Shown one piece after another: positions 36,136-46,319 of a DNA stretch of 64,000 nt. The position numbers and the translations under genes were made by a program. The first letter of the stretch is position 1; the number at the start of each line of letters is the position of its first letter. The stretch comes from Sinohyriopsis cumingii. Lineage: Eukaryota; Mollusca; Bivalvia; Unionida; Unionidae. The stretch spans positions 67,741,982 to 67,805,981 of the forward strand of contig CM068831.1 in the NCBI GenBank assembly GCA_028554795.2, written 5' to 3'. A model generated the notes under the pieces. The model saw nothing but the letters and a program-made list of their open reading frames with translations, did not search any database and was not told where the DNA came from.

Positions 36136-36645
36136 AATAAGTCCTATGCATATTACTCAGACCTTACAGCTCATCAGTGTACATGCAGTCCATTGTCAAC
36201 ATGGTCCTATGCATACTACCAAGACCGTACAGTGTAACAGATGTACATGCAGTACATGGTCAACAAGATCCTACGCATATTACCGAGACCGTACAATTTA
36301 TCGATGTGCATGCAGTCCATTGTCAACAAGGTCGTATGCGTATATCCAGACCGTACAGTGTATCGATGTGCCTGCAGTCCATTGTCAAAAACATTCCTAT
36401 GCATATTACCCAGACCGTACAGTTTATCGATGTGTATACAGTCCATTGTCAACAAGGTCCTATGTGTATATCCAAACCGTACAATTTATCGATGTTCATA
36501 TAGTCCATTGTCAACAAGGTTCTATGCGTATACCAAGACCGTACAGTTTATCGATGTGCATACAATCCATTGTCAACAAGGTCCTATGTGTATACACAGA
36601 CCGTACAATTTATCGATGTGCATACAATCCATTGTTATCACCGCT
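36136..36645 (+). repeat. 63-bp tandem array B, about 8 units
   Basis: The same unit as array A with its own sub-variants (GTACAGTTTATCGATGTGCA, TGCAGTCCATTGTCAACAAG). Unit length varies between about 60 and 64 but frames of 183 and 145 codons stay open. Units within B resemble each other (TCGATGTGCAT) more than those in A (TCAGTGTACAT), so the two arrays have homogenised separately. Confidence 0.85.
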
Positions 36646-36659
36646 ACAAAGACATTAGA

Positions 36660-38780
36660 ACAAACTAACGACAAATAATGTTATAGTGAACTTCAACTAT
36701 GCATGCAAATTGTTCTCCTACGGAACAATTGATCTCCCATCCAAGTATCATAACATATCTTACTTAATGACTGCTGATTGCAGTTTATTTTATTTTAAAA
36801 TTTGCATGCTGCGTTTGTGTGAAATCCAGTTAAGTCTCTATCACCTTAACTCAAATTGTTACAGAAATTATGTAATTTGAGAGAGAGTTATGACAAATTC
36901 AGGCAAATAGTAGATACAGTATATCCTCCATGAAAAGCACAGGATTGAAGTCTTATAAACTGTTAGAAAGTGGGCCTTCTACATCAATATTGATACATTT
37001 TTTAAATTGGGGTTGGTTTATCATCAAATGTGGGCTTGTCATTGGAGAAATGCAGTGTTTGGCATATAAATTAGCCTTTGAAATGTTCCATTTACTTTTC
37101 TTACTTGAAACAGTTGCAAGTTTATTAGACTAAATGTTCACGTTTTTTTCAGGATATAATTGTATCACGTTTTACATATTATTTTACTGTAATGGCTCAC
37201 CATTTGCATGCTGATGTTGGTATAGCAAAGAATTAATATACAATTTTCATGGATGTCGTAAAACAAGATCACGCTGGTGTTAATATAATAAAACAACTAC
37301 GGCAGAATAGAACTAGATCATGATGTTGTTAATATAACAAAGGAATTGAAGTACAGTTTGGATCAACTTTATAGAATTAGACAATGCTTCTGGTGAATAG
37401 TAAGACTTGATTCGAAGCATAAAAATGTTGGAGGATCGACTTCCCCACTTTTATGCATTTTATCCGTAGGATACACGGTGTATTTTAATACAATGTTCAC
37501 AGTTCTTGTTTTAGAATCTCTAATTATTTGAATCATTGTTTTAGCTCTCAGCAATTTAGACTGACAGTATCGTGCATACTTGATATAAATCAGATGCAAA
37601 AATATTAATAATAATTACATGTCTTTGTTATTGTGTATTACATTCCCCGTACAGTCTTGAGGCTTGAATATTTAATGTTGTACAAGAATGCTATTTTTAT
37701 TTGTAAAGTGCTAGCTGTCAAGGATTATATTTGTAGTTTTAAAATGATACAGTATATGGCACTTTAATAAACTAATTGGCTATATGGCATGGTCAAGTGT
37801 GATTACAGGGCACTGTTTGATCCTGAGATCATAGTCAACCAATCTGTCATGAACAATCAGTCAAACGATGCATAAATAAAATTCCAGTAGTGCACTGCCC
37901 AGTCTTGGTCCATGATGTGGGAGAATCATTATATAAGTACACCTTTATCAATGTGTTGTAAAACTTTGCTGTATTTCACCTTGATATAATGAAATATTCA
38001 TTGTAAATCAGATAATTTGTTAAATAATAGCATGTTAATAGTAATTTGTTTGAAAGAAACACGTTACTCTTATAACATGTCAGTTATCCATGGCCCTCGA
38101 AACAGTCGATTTTATAGTGCTTCACTGTCTCTCAAACACAATCGCATGAGCATTATTATATTTCAATTAAAATGCGGTCATATAAAAATAAAAGCAGTGA
38201 ATCAGTCAGCGCACATGCAGTACAGTCCATAACTTTGATATGTATTGGACGTAGGTAGCATCATTGTGATTCGGTTTGATTCAAGACACCTCAGAATCAA
38301 TATATATGGTCATTCCACGTAGTTATAATTCAGGTCAGTTGACACAGACCATTAGTAATCTAGAGTCCTCGGATACTAGAACTTATATACGCCTGACCAG
38401 AAGTGGTGCCTCGTCATATGATTTCTCAGATTTTGTTTCCCTACATGTCACAGTTGAAACATTTTAAATCATTACACTACAAAATACATTTATCCAAACT
38501 AAAACAAATTGTGTCCAATAAATTTATTGGTGCTCTTTTGTCTAAAAAGCTCCAAGTTTAAGACTCAACAAATGTATTCATTATACTGCAAATCTACTAT
38601 GTTTACGTTTACCATGTTTGACTGGGTACCAGTTTTCATGGATTCTGTGTCTGCTACCAAACACAAATTTAAAGACCAATGACCTTTCATCTTACTTTGG
38701 AAACAATAGAATCTCTTCCTGAGTCCAAGAATTTAGGTACAAATTAAAATATAACTATTTTCAAGCACCCCTAACATTAA
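36660..38780. other. No gene recognised
   Basis: Short frames only (for example 38,276-38,467, plus, 63 codons) without known motifs or convincing splice sites. Confidence 0.45.
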
Positions 38781-38789
38781 TTTAGTACA

Positions 38790-39150
38790 CACTGAAAATA
38801 AATGAATTCCCAGTTATAATGGAATCTTAGATTTTGTCGAATTTTAATGTCTTTGATCCTTCTCTTTGTTGTTCATATTTTAAAGGAATTGCAGTTGCTT
38901 TATGATCTGCTTGATGAAGCTGTTAGAACCAATAGTTTCTTACTCAAAAATGAAAGCCAAACGTATATTCTATTGTATCCCAAATATATTGTTATAGCCA
39001 TGAAAACAATTATATGAAAGCCTCTAACCCAGTCTAATGATGAACGCCTACTAGAAACATAATCTGAGTGGACTGGGAATACATGTACATGCATATCCAT
39101 GCATAGGATGCACCCTGCTGTAACCAAAGTAGACCCTGATTAAGTGATAA
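38790..39150 (+). repeat. Multi-copy block, partial copy C
   Basis: Matches 34,645-35,000, including AAATAAATGAATTCCCAGTT, CCAATAGTTT, GGACTGGGAATACATGTACA and CACCCTGCTGTAACC. The last word occurs twice in a row. The match breaks off at CCAGAGTGACCAATGATCAC where LINE sequence begins, so the LINE piece probably inserted into copy C. Confidence 0.75.
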
Positions 39151-39164
39151 CTTGCACCCTGCTG

Positions 39165-39860
39165 TAACCAGAGTGACCAATGATCACGGTCACAGACGCC
39201 AGGGGTTGCTTCCGACGGTGGAGAGACCAACATGTCTCACTGGAGAGCTACCGCCCGCATCAAGCTGGGCAGCCCCCAGCCAATAAGGTGCCGTTTTCCA
39301 CAGTTCGCCTGGCTTGCTGGGTGCACAAGGCTTAAGATATTCGAGTACCTGACAAGCGGACTGCAACTACTGCACCAAGAAATAACAAAAGGAAACCAAT
39401 AAGGAAACCTCTAATCCTCAAACTAGGTACCGGGAATGTCTGAACCATGCTTACCGGGCTCTCAGATGATCTCCATGCAATCAGCATGTTCGAAAGACTT
39501 CAGTCATCAACGAAGAACTTGCAAGACTCCAGGTCGACATCGCCTCATTACAGGAGACACGGCTACCAGATTCCGGGTCCCTCAGAGAAAAGAACTACAT
39601 ATTCCTAAGGAAAGAGCGCTGACGAAAACAGAAAGTTTGGTGTTGGATTCGCCGTCAGGAACTTTCTGCTAGGGGTGATAGAACCCTGCCAACAAGGAAA
39701 CGGAAGACTGCTATCCCTCCGCCTCCACACCACAACCGGGCCTGTCAACCTGATCAGCTTTTACGCTCCCACACTAAGCGCCATCGCAGATACAAAGGAT
39801 GAGTTCTACGATGAGTTAGACTCGCTCATTGACAAAATCCCCAAGGAATAGAAGCATGAT
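39165..39860 (+). mobile_element. LINE 5' part: leader and endonuclease domain fragment
   Basis: A GC-rich island. After a leader with stops, the frame reads LKLGTGNV at about 39,418, then across frame changes EELARLQVDIASLQETRLPD (39,510-39,570), KFGVGFAV (39,635) and GPVNLISFYAPTLSAI (39,735-39,790), finishing KDEFYDELDSLIDKIPK just before 39,850. The order TGNVRTM, QETRL, GVGFAV and SFYAPT is that of the apurinic-type endonuclease of LINEs, often annotated in animals as craniofacial development protein 2-like. The catalytic Glu of QETR is present. At least four frame breaks; no reverse transcriptase follows. It could be the same LINE family as the minus-strand fragment at 33,890-34,617. 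Confidence 0.85.
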
Positions 39861-39949
39861 TCAGTCCTTCCACGATGACATGAAAGGCTGTTGTGATAAC
39901 TGTATTATTTTTCGAAAGTACATGCTTGAAACAGAGAGACGGAAAAAGG

Positions 39950-40035
39950 TAGTTCGATTTTGATAAGGGGTTTGATTCATTTAGCTTTGATTCTTTTATG
40001 TTTTATTCATTTAGCTTTGATTCAGTTAGTTTTGA
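39950..40035. repeat. Short local repeat TTCATTTAGCTTTGATTC
   Basis: TTTAGCTTTGATTC occurs twice and TTTAGTTTTGAGTG once within about 85 bases. Confidence 0.6.
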
Positions 40036-40324
40036 GTGGCCATGAATTGCCTATAATATTGAATGAAAGGAGCAAGTGGGGTGGGATGTGATGTGATTAA
40101 ATTAATTCCTCCATCCTCTGAATTAGCCACTGAAACAATATTCTTATTTCTTAAGTTGATGAAGGTCTCCGGTGGAAATTATCGTGCCCTGATGATAGAA
40201 ACGAAAGAACATGGATCATTGTGCTGTTTTCTAAAACCTTCCTAATTGCCACAGATGAACTTGCAACCGTGTTATGTCCTTGACATTTTGAATACCGTTT
40301 TTTAATGGCTTATACGTTAGATCA

Positions 40325-40482
40325 AACTGCAAGCAACATAGCGCCAGATCTGCCGTAGTATAATGCATCTTCAGATTAGGGTCTTTGCTGTTTGTTCTAC
40401 TGATTACTCATTACAAACTGCACAGAGCCAGATCTGCCGGCGACATATGCAACTGCAGATTTGGGTCTGTTCAGTTTGCAGT
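40325..40482 (+). repeat. AGATCTGC palindromic element, full copy with outer ends
   Basis: Hairpins AGCGCCAGATCTGCC to TTCAGATTAGGGTCTT and AGAGCCAGATCTGCC to CTGCAGATTTGGGTCTG flank a core TTCTACTGATTACTCATTAC. The outermost bases are inverted as well: AACTGCAAGCAACA on the left and TGTTCAGTTTGCAGTT on the right. The inner flanks GCTGTTTGT and ACAAACTGCA mirror each other. The whole element is therefore a nested palindrome of about 155 bp. Confidence 0.75.
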
Positions 40483-41110
40483 TGGACTCGTCATGCAAGT
40501 GAGCATATATGGTAGATATAGCTCAGATGGTTTCATCTGTATGCTTTCTCAGTATCTATTATAGTAATTACATTAAACGTTTACTCAGAAAATAACAGAA
40601 CAGAACGTTTGTTAATGAAAATAGATCTCAAGCCACGCAAAGGTGGCATATGAGAACATTTTAGGACAACATACAGTAACTATCCTGGAGTGTACAAAAG
40701 TTGTACAATGCAAAAAGAGTATATACTGATGAAGTATGAAAAATTTTCAATTCCACAGGCCCATCAATTCATGTTTAATGAAGTGTGAATTTTCTCAATC
40801 TGTCGATTGACTGATCAGCTGGTAGATTAATGTCCACAGTGGGGCAATGATAGTATCAAAAAGGGCTAATTATGACATATTATTCAGTTAGGAATGCAGT
40901 AATCTTTAACTAGAAATCGATATATGATAATAGATTGTTTGTGTATTAGTGCGAATAACCATAGCTAGTTTTGCTGAGTTCAATAGACGATATATGACGA
41001 AAAGAGTGGGAATATTTGTTGATCACAGGAGAAGAAAAAGCCCTAGCAGTATTTAGGTTGGGTGGTATATTTAGGTTGGGTGGTATATTTTTATTTGAAG
41101 GACAAACAAG

Positions 41111-41269
41111 ATGGCTCAATACGAATCTCACCAAGGAAAGATAGCGCAGGCTGCAGGCTGTGACACCAAGAGGTTTAAAGAAGGGAGTGAGAGAAAGAAA
41201 ATCCGATCACCAGTAGCGAGCAGCGAGGGAGGGGGCAATACTAAAACTACGAGGATGTCCCATTTCTGA
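41111..41269 (+). CDS. Small unrecognised open frame at left edge of viral remnant
   Basis: 52 codons from ATG at 41,111 (MAQYESHQGKIAQAAGCD) to TGA at 41,267. The composition is more balanced than the AT-rich surroundings and the start has a fair context (AAGATGG). It precedes the ATPase remnant by about 280 bp and could be a minor gene of that element or of the host. No motif is recognised. Confidence 0.2.
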   Translation: MAQYESHQGKIAQAAGCDTKRFKEGSERKKIRSPVASSEGGGNTKTTRMSHF

Positions 41270-41545
41270 TATCAAACCCTTCTACGAAAATGGCACCAAA
41301 GGTCTAAAACAATAAGCCGAGACCTCTAACGTGCCAATTTATTGTCCCCTGACCTTGGGTGTCCAATTTTATGCTTCCTCGTTCATGACCCGATACATCA
41401 TTGTTTATCCTCATCCGCCGCGCCCCACCCGCTGCTGTGTGCCTTGACAGAGTCCTGGTGGGGTAAGAGAAAAAAAGCAGCTGTCAGGTGACAGGTATCA
41501 AAAACTTTTATCGAGATCTAAGCGATATCGTGACCGAGAATCATG

Positions 41546-42158
41546 TCAATTTATCGTGATAAATCCATGAGGAATCGCTTGAGCTTGTGAGAAGAAGTTT
41601 TTAAACTTGATGATATCCATGTCACCAGAACACCAAGTCTGGCGCATGTTTCTTAGTGTGTGGGTATCAACGCCATTAAAGACAACCGGAAGATTGCAGT
41701 TATCTCTGATCACTTTAAGTATTTGCACATATCGCTGAGTAACATAAGTAATATCGGTGTTTTTGTGTCTGCCTCGAGAAAATATCCGAGCTGGATTTCA
41801 TTGTTCGTCTAGTATCACATCATCGCATACTACCAGATTTTTGATGTCCCTGTTGAGATCATCTACAAACGGTGCATCGTTGATGCCGTTAATAAAAGCA
41901 ATGACGTCTTTGTCGTCAATCATTCTTGCATTTTCATTGAAATTCTTAAGGGCGTCGTAGCATCGCAGTTCATCTACAGATGGTGTCACTAACTATAACT
42001 TTACCCCACTTAAGCCATCTCAATATCATGTTAAGTAATAATTGTGTCTTACCAGACCCAGATGGACCTATGATAATTGCTCTGATGGAATTTGGTAATG
42101 CTTGATGATGCTTGAGTGGCTCTTGCTCTTGTTTGGCTGAGAAGTCAATCACATTCAT
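41546..42158 (-). pseudogene. Packaging-type ATPase of a Maverick/adintovirus-like element
   Basis: Three adjoining minus-strand frames form one family. The upstream frame (41,970-42,158) has a Walker A loop GPSGSGKTQLLLN at about 42,068-42,030 after an IIII-type strand. The next (41,798-41,989) has a Walker B-like strand NLVVCDDVILDE at about 41,838-41,805. The third (41,546-41,728) continues the core. FtsK/HerA-type ATPases of this kind pump DNA into capsids in adintoviruses, Mavericks and adenovirus-like lineages. Frames are broken between the pieces, so it is inactive. It lies next to the integrase, PLA2-like and polymerase remnants, which supports the assignment. No capsid protein or adenovirus-type protease was found nearby. 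Confidence 0.72.
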
Positions 42159-42286
42159 ATTGTAGAAATATAATAAGTTTATGGATTAATATTGTGTTCG
42201 ATGCAGAGCTCCCACCGATACTAGTGGATTAAAAACAATAACGACGAGGAATAAAAAGCGTGCACTCACAGGCACGTTTGTGAAAT

Positions 42287-42600
42287 GTGGCCCAAAAAAC
42301 CCACAAATTTGACTCCTTATCGATAGCGATTGGAACAGAACGTGGTGGTAATATTGCTGCTTCACTGGGAAAATTACAAGGGGCTCCATGGGCTAAGTAT
42401 CCTGGTGAGAAGCATCTTCCTGGATATAATTATTATGGTCCTGGAACCCGACTTGATATCCGACTTGACCAGAAAGTTTAACTAAGACCAAGTGAGTATC
42501 CAATAAATGCGATTGATCTAGTGTGCCATTTTCATGACGTCGGGTGTAAAAATTCAGATCTACAACAGTGACATATTGCAGACGTGAAGGTGATTCCCGC
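42287..42600 (+). pseudogene. Phospholipase A2-like virion protein remnant
   Basis: An open frame at 42,287-42,481 contains KYPGEKHLPGYNYYGPGTRL, the calcium-loop signature of the parvovirus-type PLA2 domain. After a TAA at 42,479 the same frame continues with a CHFHDVG word (His codon 42,533, Asp codon 42,536), corresponding to the His-Asp catalytic pair, and a second stop follows near 42,565. PLA2-like proteins of this type help parvoviruses cross membranes and have been described in adintoviruses, where they are predicted virion components. Two in-frame stops make this copy non-functional. It lies between the ATPase (opposite strand) and integrase remnants. Confidence 0.68.
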
Positions 42601-42714
42601 GCTGAAGTCTGTAAAAAATAAATCTCTCAGAGAATAACTTGCCAACCGGTTGATAAGATCTGCGATGAAATGTAAACTAGAGCTAGGGGCCGTTAATTAA
42701 TCTTAGATAAGTAT

Positions 42715-43696
42715 TATATGGAGTCAATTTAGTATAGCCCAAGAAGATATTGGAAAGGTAGAGCAGCGACTAGTAAAGTTATTGATGCAGCAGGTGTCGC
42801 ACGTTATGTTGCTCAGACTGGTTAGCACGACAGGCAATATGGCAAATTTATATACCATCACCTAAAAAATCAGTACGCACATTTTGATGTCGGCACTCAA
42901 AATGAAGTTCATCAGGCAGATATTTTGTTTTGCCACATGATACTATTAAAACTGGTAGACGTCAATCGCGAACATACAAATACGCGTTGACTGTCGTTAA
43001 CGTTGTAAGTAGATATAGGAAGCAGAACCATTATCAACTAAAACAGCAACTGAAGTTGCATCTGCGTTTGAACGAACTTATCAACGTAGCGGCCTCCGAT
43101 CGCCACATTTGCTACAGGTTGATCCTGGCAAAGAATTTCTTGGTACAGTAATATCTCTGATGCAACAACATAACGTCCAAATCAGACGAGGGCACACCGC
43201 AATTCATCGCGATCAGGCAATCGTTGAGCGATTTAATCGAACACATGCTGAGCGATTGTTTGGATATCAGTATTCGCAGGAAATATCAATGAACAAAGTT
43301 CAGACGGATAAGAGATCTCGTGAATGGGTTGCAAGACTATCAAGTGTGATAGCCGCGCTAAACAACGAAGTTACTCGTGCAATTTCTATGAAACCCATCA
43401 ATGCAATCTCGAAGAAACACATACTATTTAAACATAACTCTTCCTCTCAGAAACCATTACTCGGTAATGTGACTGTAAGATATTTATATGAACCTGGTGA
43501 ACTTGAAGGTTGTAAGAAAACAGCAACTGATCCTATTTGGAGCGTGACCACATATAAAATTTCCAGCGTGATAAGATCTACTGACAGGCTTACAATCTAC
43601 AGATTAGATTCAGCTGCACAACAGCGTGAATTTATCCGTGAACAATTACATGTAATTCCTGAAGATACTCAACTACCACCTCCTTCACTTTTGTGA
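42715..43696 (+). pseudogene. DDE integrase of a Maverick/adintovirus-like element
   Basis: The clear part is an open frame of 195 codons (43,109-43,696) starting within the core: QVDPGKEF carries the second Asp (near 43,121) and AIVERFNRTHAER the Glu (near 43,226), about 35 residues apart as in retroviral-type integrases. Upstream, in other frames, HQADILF (Asp near 42,918) and RTYKYALTVVNVVSRY (about 42,970-43,020) give the first catalytic Asp and following strand. The C-terminal part with IWSVTTYKISSVI is a small beta-barrel-like tail. Mavericks and adintoviruses use such an integrase to insert into the host genome. Stops before 42,930 and frame changes near 43,020-43,110 break it, though all three catalytic residues survive. 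Confidence 0.82.
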
Positions 43697-43768
43697 AGGA
43701 TGATTCGTTAGCAATAAGGCACTAGCTCCTCGACGCCGATTACACTCAAGACAGGTCAGCATCACAAT

Positions 43769-44465
43769 CTAATGTGTGTGGCCGAGACTACCATTATTTC
43801 TATCCGTGGTAAATTGTCTTGCATTATTATTCGAATACTGCCACAACATCATTGTGTTACAGCCAGCATAGTGATTATTTTTTTTTCTGTCAAATCTCTG
43901 ATAACCAGCTAATTTGTTCCTTACTATATCATCGCCATTGCTAGCAATGGTTTCCTGAATTTGATCCTTGTCCCCCTTGTCCAAGGACAGGGGCAAGCCA
44001 TCCATGGTACAGTCTATGATAAGCCACCGTAGCTGAGACATTCTTCTGACTCGAGACACTGCTAGACAAACTAAATCTGGCCATTCGATACGATATTTCC
44101 TTATGTTAACAACAGTATTTTTTGTCAGTACCCAATCAAGAAACACTTTTAACACATCTCGAGATACCGTTCAAATCTCATTCAAGATAATAATTTTAGG
44201 AATATATTTCTCACCTATTTGTTCAGGTGTCCACGCATCTCCCTTCCACTGAAAGCAATTGTGATAAGTATGAGATTTGACATCTCTTTATTTCATCTCT
44301 TGCAAGCCAGTCAGTCGGAGTGAGTACTACCATGTCTAAACCTTTAAATGATTCTTTCACGCGTGTTGTTTTACCAGAATCGCCAGGCACATTAAGATAA
44401 ATAGTTTTATGTCTGGCGGCAGGATCATATACCGATGGTGCTGTATAGTTGTGACATTTGGCTAT
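43769..44465 (-). pseudogene. Region downstream of polymerase with P-loop, helicase-like
   Basis: On the minus strand directly after the polymerase frames, LNVPGDSGKTTRVKESF (about 44,400-44,350) is a Walker A-like loop followed by VVLTPTDWLARDEIK, the arrangement of an SF1 helicase nucleotide site (loop, then a strand with TPT). The first Gly of the loop is Val, which may be decay. A further open frame (43,769-44,155, 128 codons) continues in the same direction and holds IEWPDLVCLAVSRVRR, unrecognised. A helicase-like domain after family-B polymerase is my inference; it could be a separate gene. Confidence 0.45.
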
Positions 44466-44467
44466 TT

Positions 44468-45547
44468 TTATAATATATTTTTATAATATATCTCAACAAG
44501 TTTATAATCAGCTGATTCAGAATAATCAAGTATCATCTCATTCTTGACTTGCCATTGCCAACATGGAACATCACCAATTCCTATATCACATTCATCTAGC
44601 AATCCTATATTTTCTTTACTGATATAAAATGAATCTGTGGCGACTCTAACCGCATTATCAGGAAATCTGTTTATCACCGACAGTAGGTTTATGGAAACAT
44701 ACGCAAGCATTGAAGATCTCAAATGAATACGTTGCATTGATTCGCCGTCATAATAACACACTATAGTTCCTAATTTAGTTCCATCGTTTAGATATGCATT
44801 TTTCCTCCACGCAAATGTATCTTTACTCGTCATATCAGAGATTATAAAATCAAGTTCAGCATCGTTGATAATTAATCGTGTGCACTGTCGTTGATGATTA
44901 GATGAGGCCCTTTTGTGTATATTTACCAATGATTTTTCTGCCCATGATCTTTTGCGACTGACATATCCTTGCTCTTGCTACTTTCAGGTCCTGGCATCCA
45001 AACCTGTTTTTGTGGGTGATATGAGAATATAGCCTCACTCACGGTTTGCGATATCAATATCTTCGCATCAACCATACATCGCAGGAGCACGATTAGATCC
45101 CAACCACCTTTACCTTTTTGCACAAAAATCCATCGGATATATCTCTGGATTAGGTTTATTGAAATGCCACCCAAACCAAATAATAACAACCAGATGAACA
45201 TGCGCTGCAAACTCAAATGATTCAATCTCGGCAAATCCAGTTAAATCGAAATCTTGTCCTATCCCAAAGGATGGGGGGCCATTTATCAATAACCTAGTCA
45301 TCTCATGTGTAGGATGCCCAAATTGTTTAAAATATTCTATGCATTCTCCTATACCAAAAAAACTTCCATGATAACATGCAACCATGTCAACTGAGATAAC
45401 TTCGTTGAAATCATATTTGGTATTCCACAACCCTACGTGTCCATATTCGACACACGATCGCTGAACGTCTTCAAGAAATTCTCCACGTATCGGTCTCCAT
45501 GAATTTTTCTTCTGAGCAAAATGTAACAGTAAAACAATGCATCTCAA
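44468..45547 (-). pseudogene. Family-B, protein-primed-type DNA polymerase remnant
   Basis: Three overlapping minus-strand frames (45,110-45,547; 44,923-45,234; 44,468-44,929) follow one another with frameshifts. The first has a motif A-like ISVDMVACYHGSF (Asp near 45,388), corresponding to D..SLYPS. The last has RSSMLAYVSINLL, a motif B-like helix, and RVATDSFYI (about 44,638-44,625), corresponding to motif C, usually DTDS, with Ala in place of the first Asp. The spacing and order fit the polymerase of Maverick/adintovirus-type elements, which replicate with a terminal protein. No exonuclease domain could be identified upstream of 45,547. Broken frames make it inactive. Integrase and polymerase converge toward 43,700. 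Confidence 0.7.
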
Positions 45548-45790
45548 AATAATTTAATCATACAAAATACAGGTTGCTGTAACCTAATTTACATGTTCAT
45601 CATTTTTAACTTTTCATATGTTACACCCTGAATCATCTTGACTTTTTATCAAATATACTAAGTATCTACATGTAGCTGGATAATAGCAACTCCATCATAA
45701 TGAAAGTAGATAACTGGCATGATTTACATACGACTGACTTGAGCTGTTCAGTGTGTGATATCATCAGTAACTATTTTATCTATACTTTTG

Positions 45791-46030
45791 ACCGCTCTAG
45801 TGGCCTTGTGGTTAGAGCATCTGCCTTGTATATGGGAGGTTGCGAGTTCAGAACCCAGCCAAGTCATAACAGAGACTTACAAAAATGGTACTAATAGATG
45901 CCTCGCTAGATGCTCAACATTAAGAGGTTAGTGTTAGGACTGGTTGACCTGGTGTCAAGATAATGTGATTGGATGGGACATCAAGCTATATCACTATAAA
46001 CTGCCACACTGCAGACATCATAGCGATGTG
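45791..46030 (+). mobile_element. tRNA-derived SINE, family 1, longest copy
   Basis: The head reads CTAGTGGCCTTGTGGTTAGA with GCATCTGCC, an A-box-like region, then GGTTGCGAGTTCAGAACCC, a B-box-like region, as in a pol III promoter. The body (ACTAATAGATGCCTCGCTAG, AGAGGTTAGTGTTAGGACTG) recurs at 60,745-60,830, and the head plus junction recurs on the minus strand at 54,985-55,100. It cannot be a working tRNA gene because the acceptor stem does not pair. Confidence 0.75.
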
Positions 46031-46270
46031 ACTGAAAAATTGTTAAAGCTATGTTAAAAATCCAAATCACACACCCGCACACCTATATTATTGATGAATG
46101 AGATGTTGATATACATGGACAAAATTAACTTGACCATATCAAAATTAAGTCAATCTGATGACATATACATTTTTAAATGACCTGTGTTTCATTTCTCGTG
46201 ATCTTCTCCTCAAGTCCTCAATATCTTCAACCTTATCTTCAACATACTTTTGAAACTAGCAATGTGGTCG

Positions 46271-46312
46271 AGAAATATCGAGGTGAGTTGTTGTTATGAG
46301 GTATAACACAAT
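46271..46312 (-). mobile_element. Tail fragment of SINE family 2
   Basis: GTTGTTGTTATGAGGTATAA and the following CACAATGTTCCAGC match the tail of the SINE at 52,814-53,064 (GTTGTTGTTATGGGGTTTAA, CGCCATTTTTCAGC). Confidence 0.5.
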
Positions 46313-46319
46313 GTTCCAG

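Noticed and set aside
45791..45870. Functional tRNA gene
   Set aside because: A- and B-box-like words are present but the acceptor and anticodon stems do not pair; followed by a SINE body. The same applies at 55,021-55,098 and 53,040-53,064.
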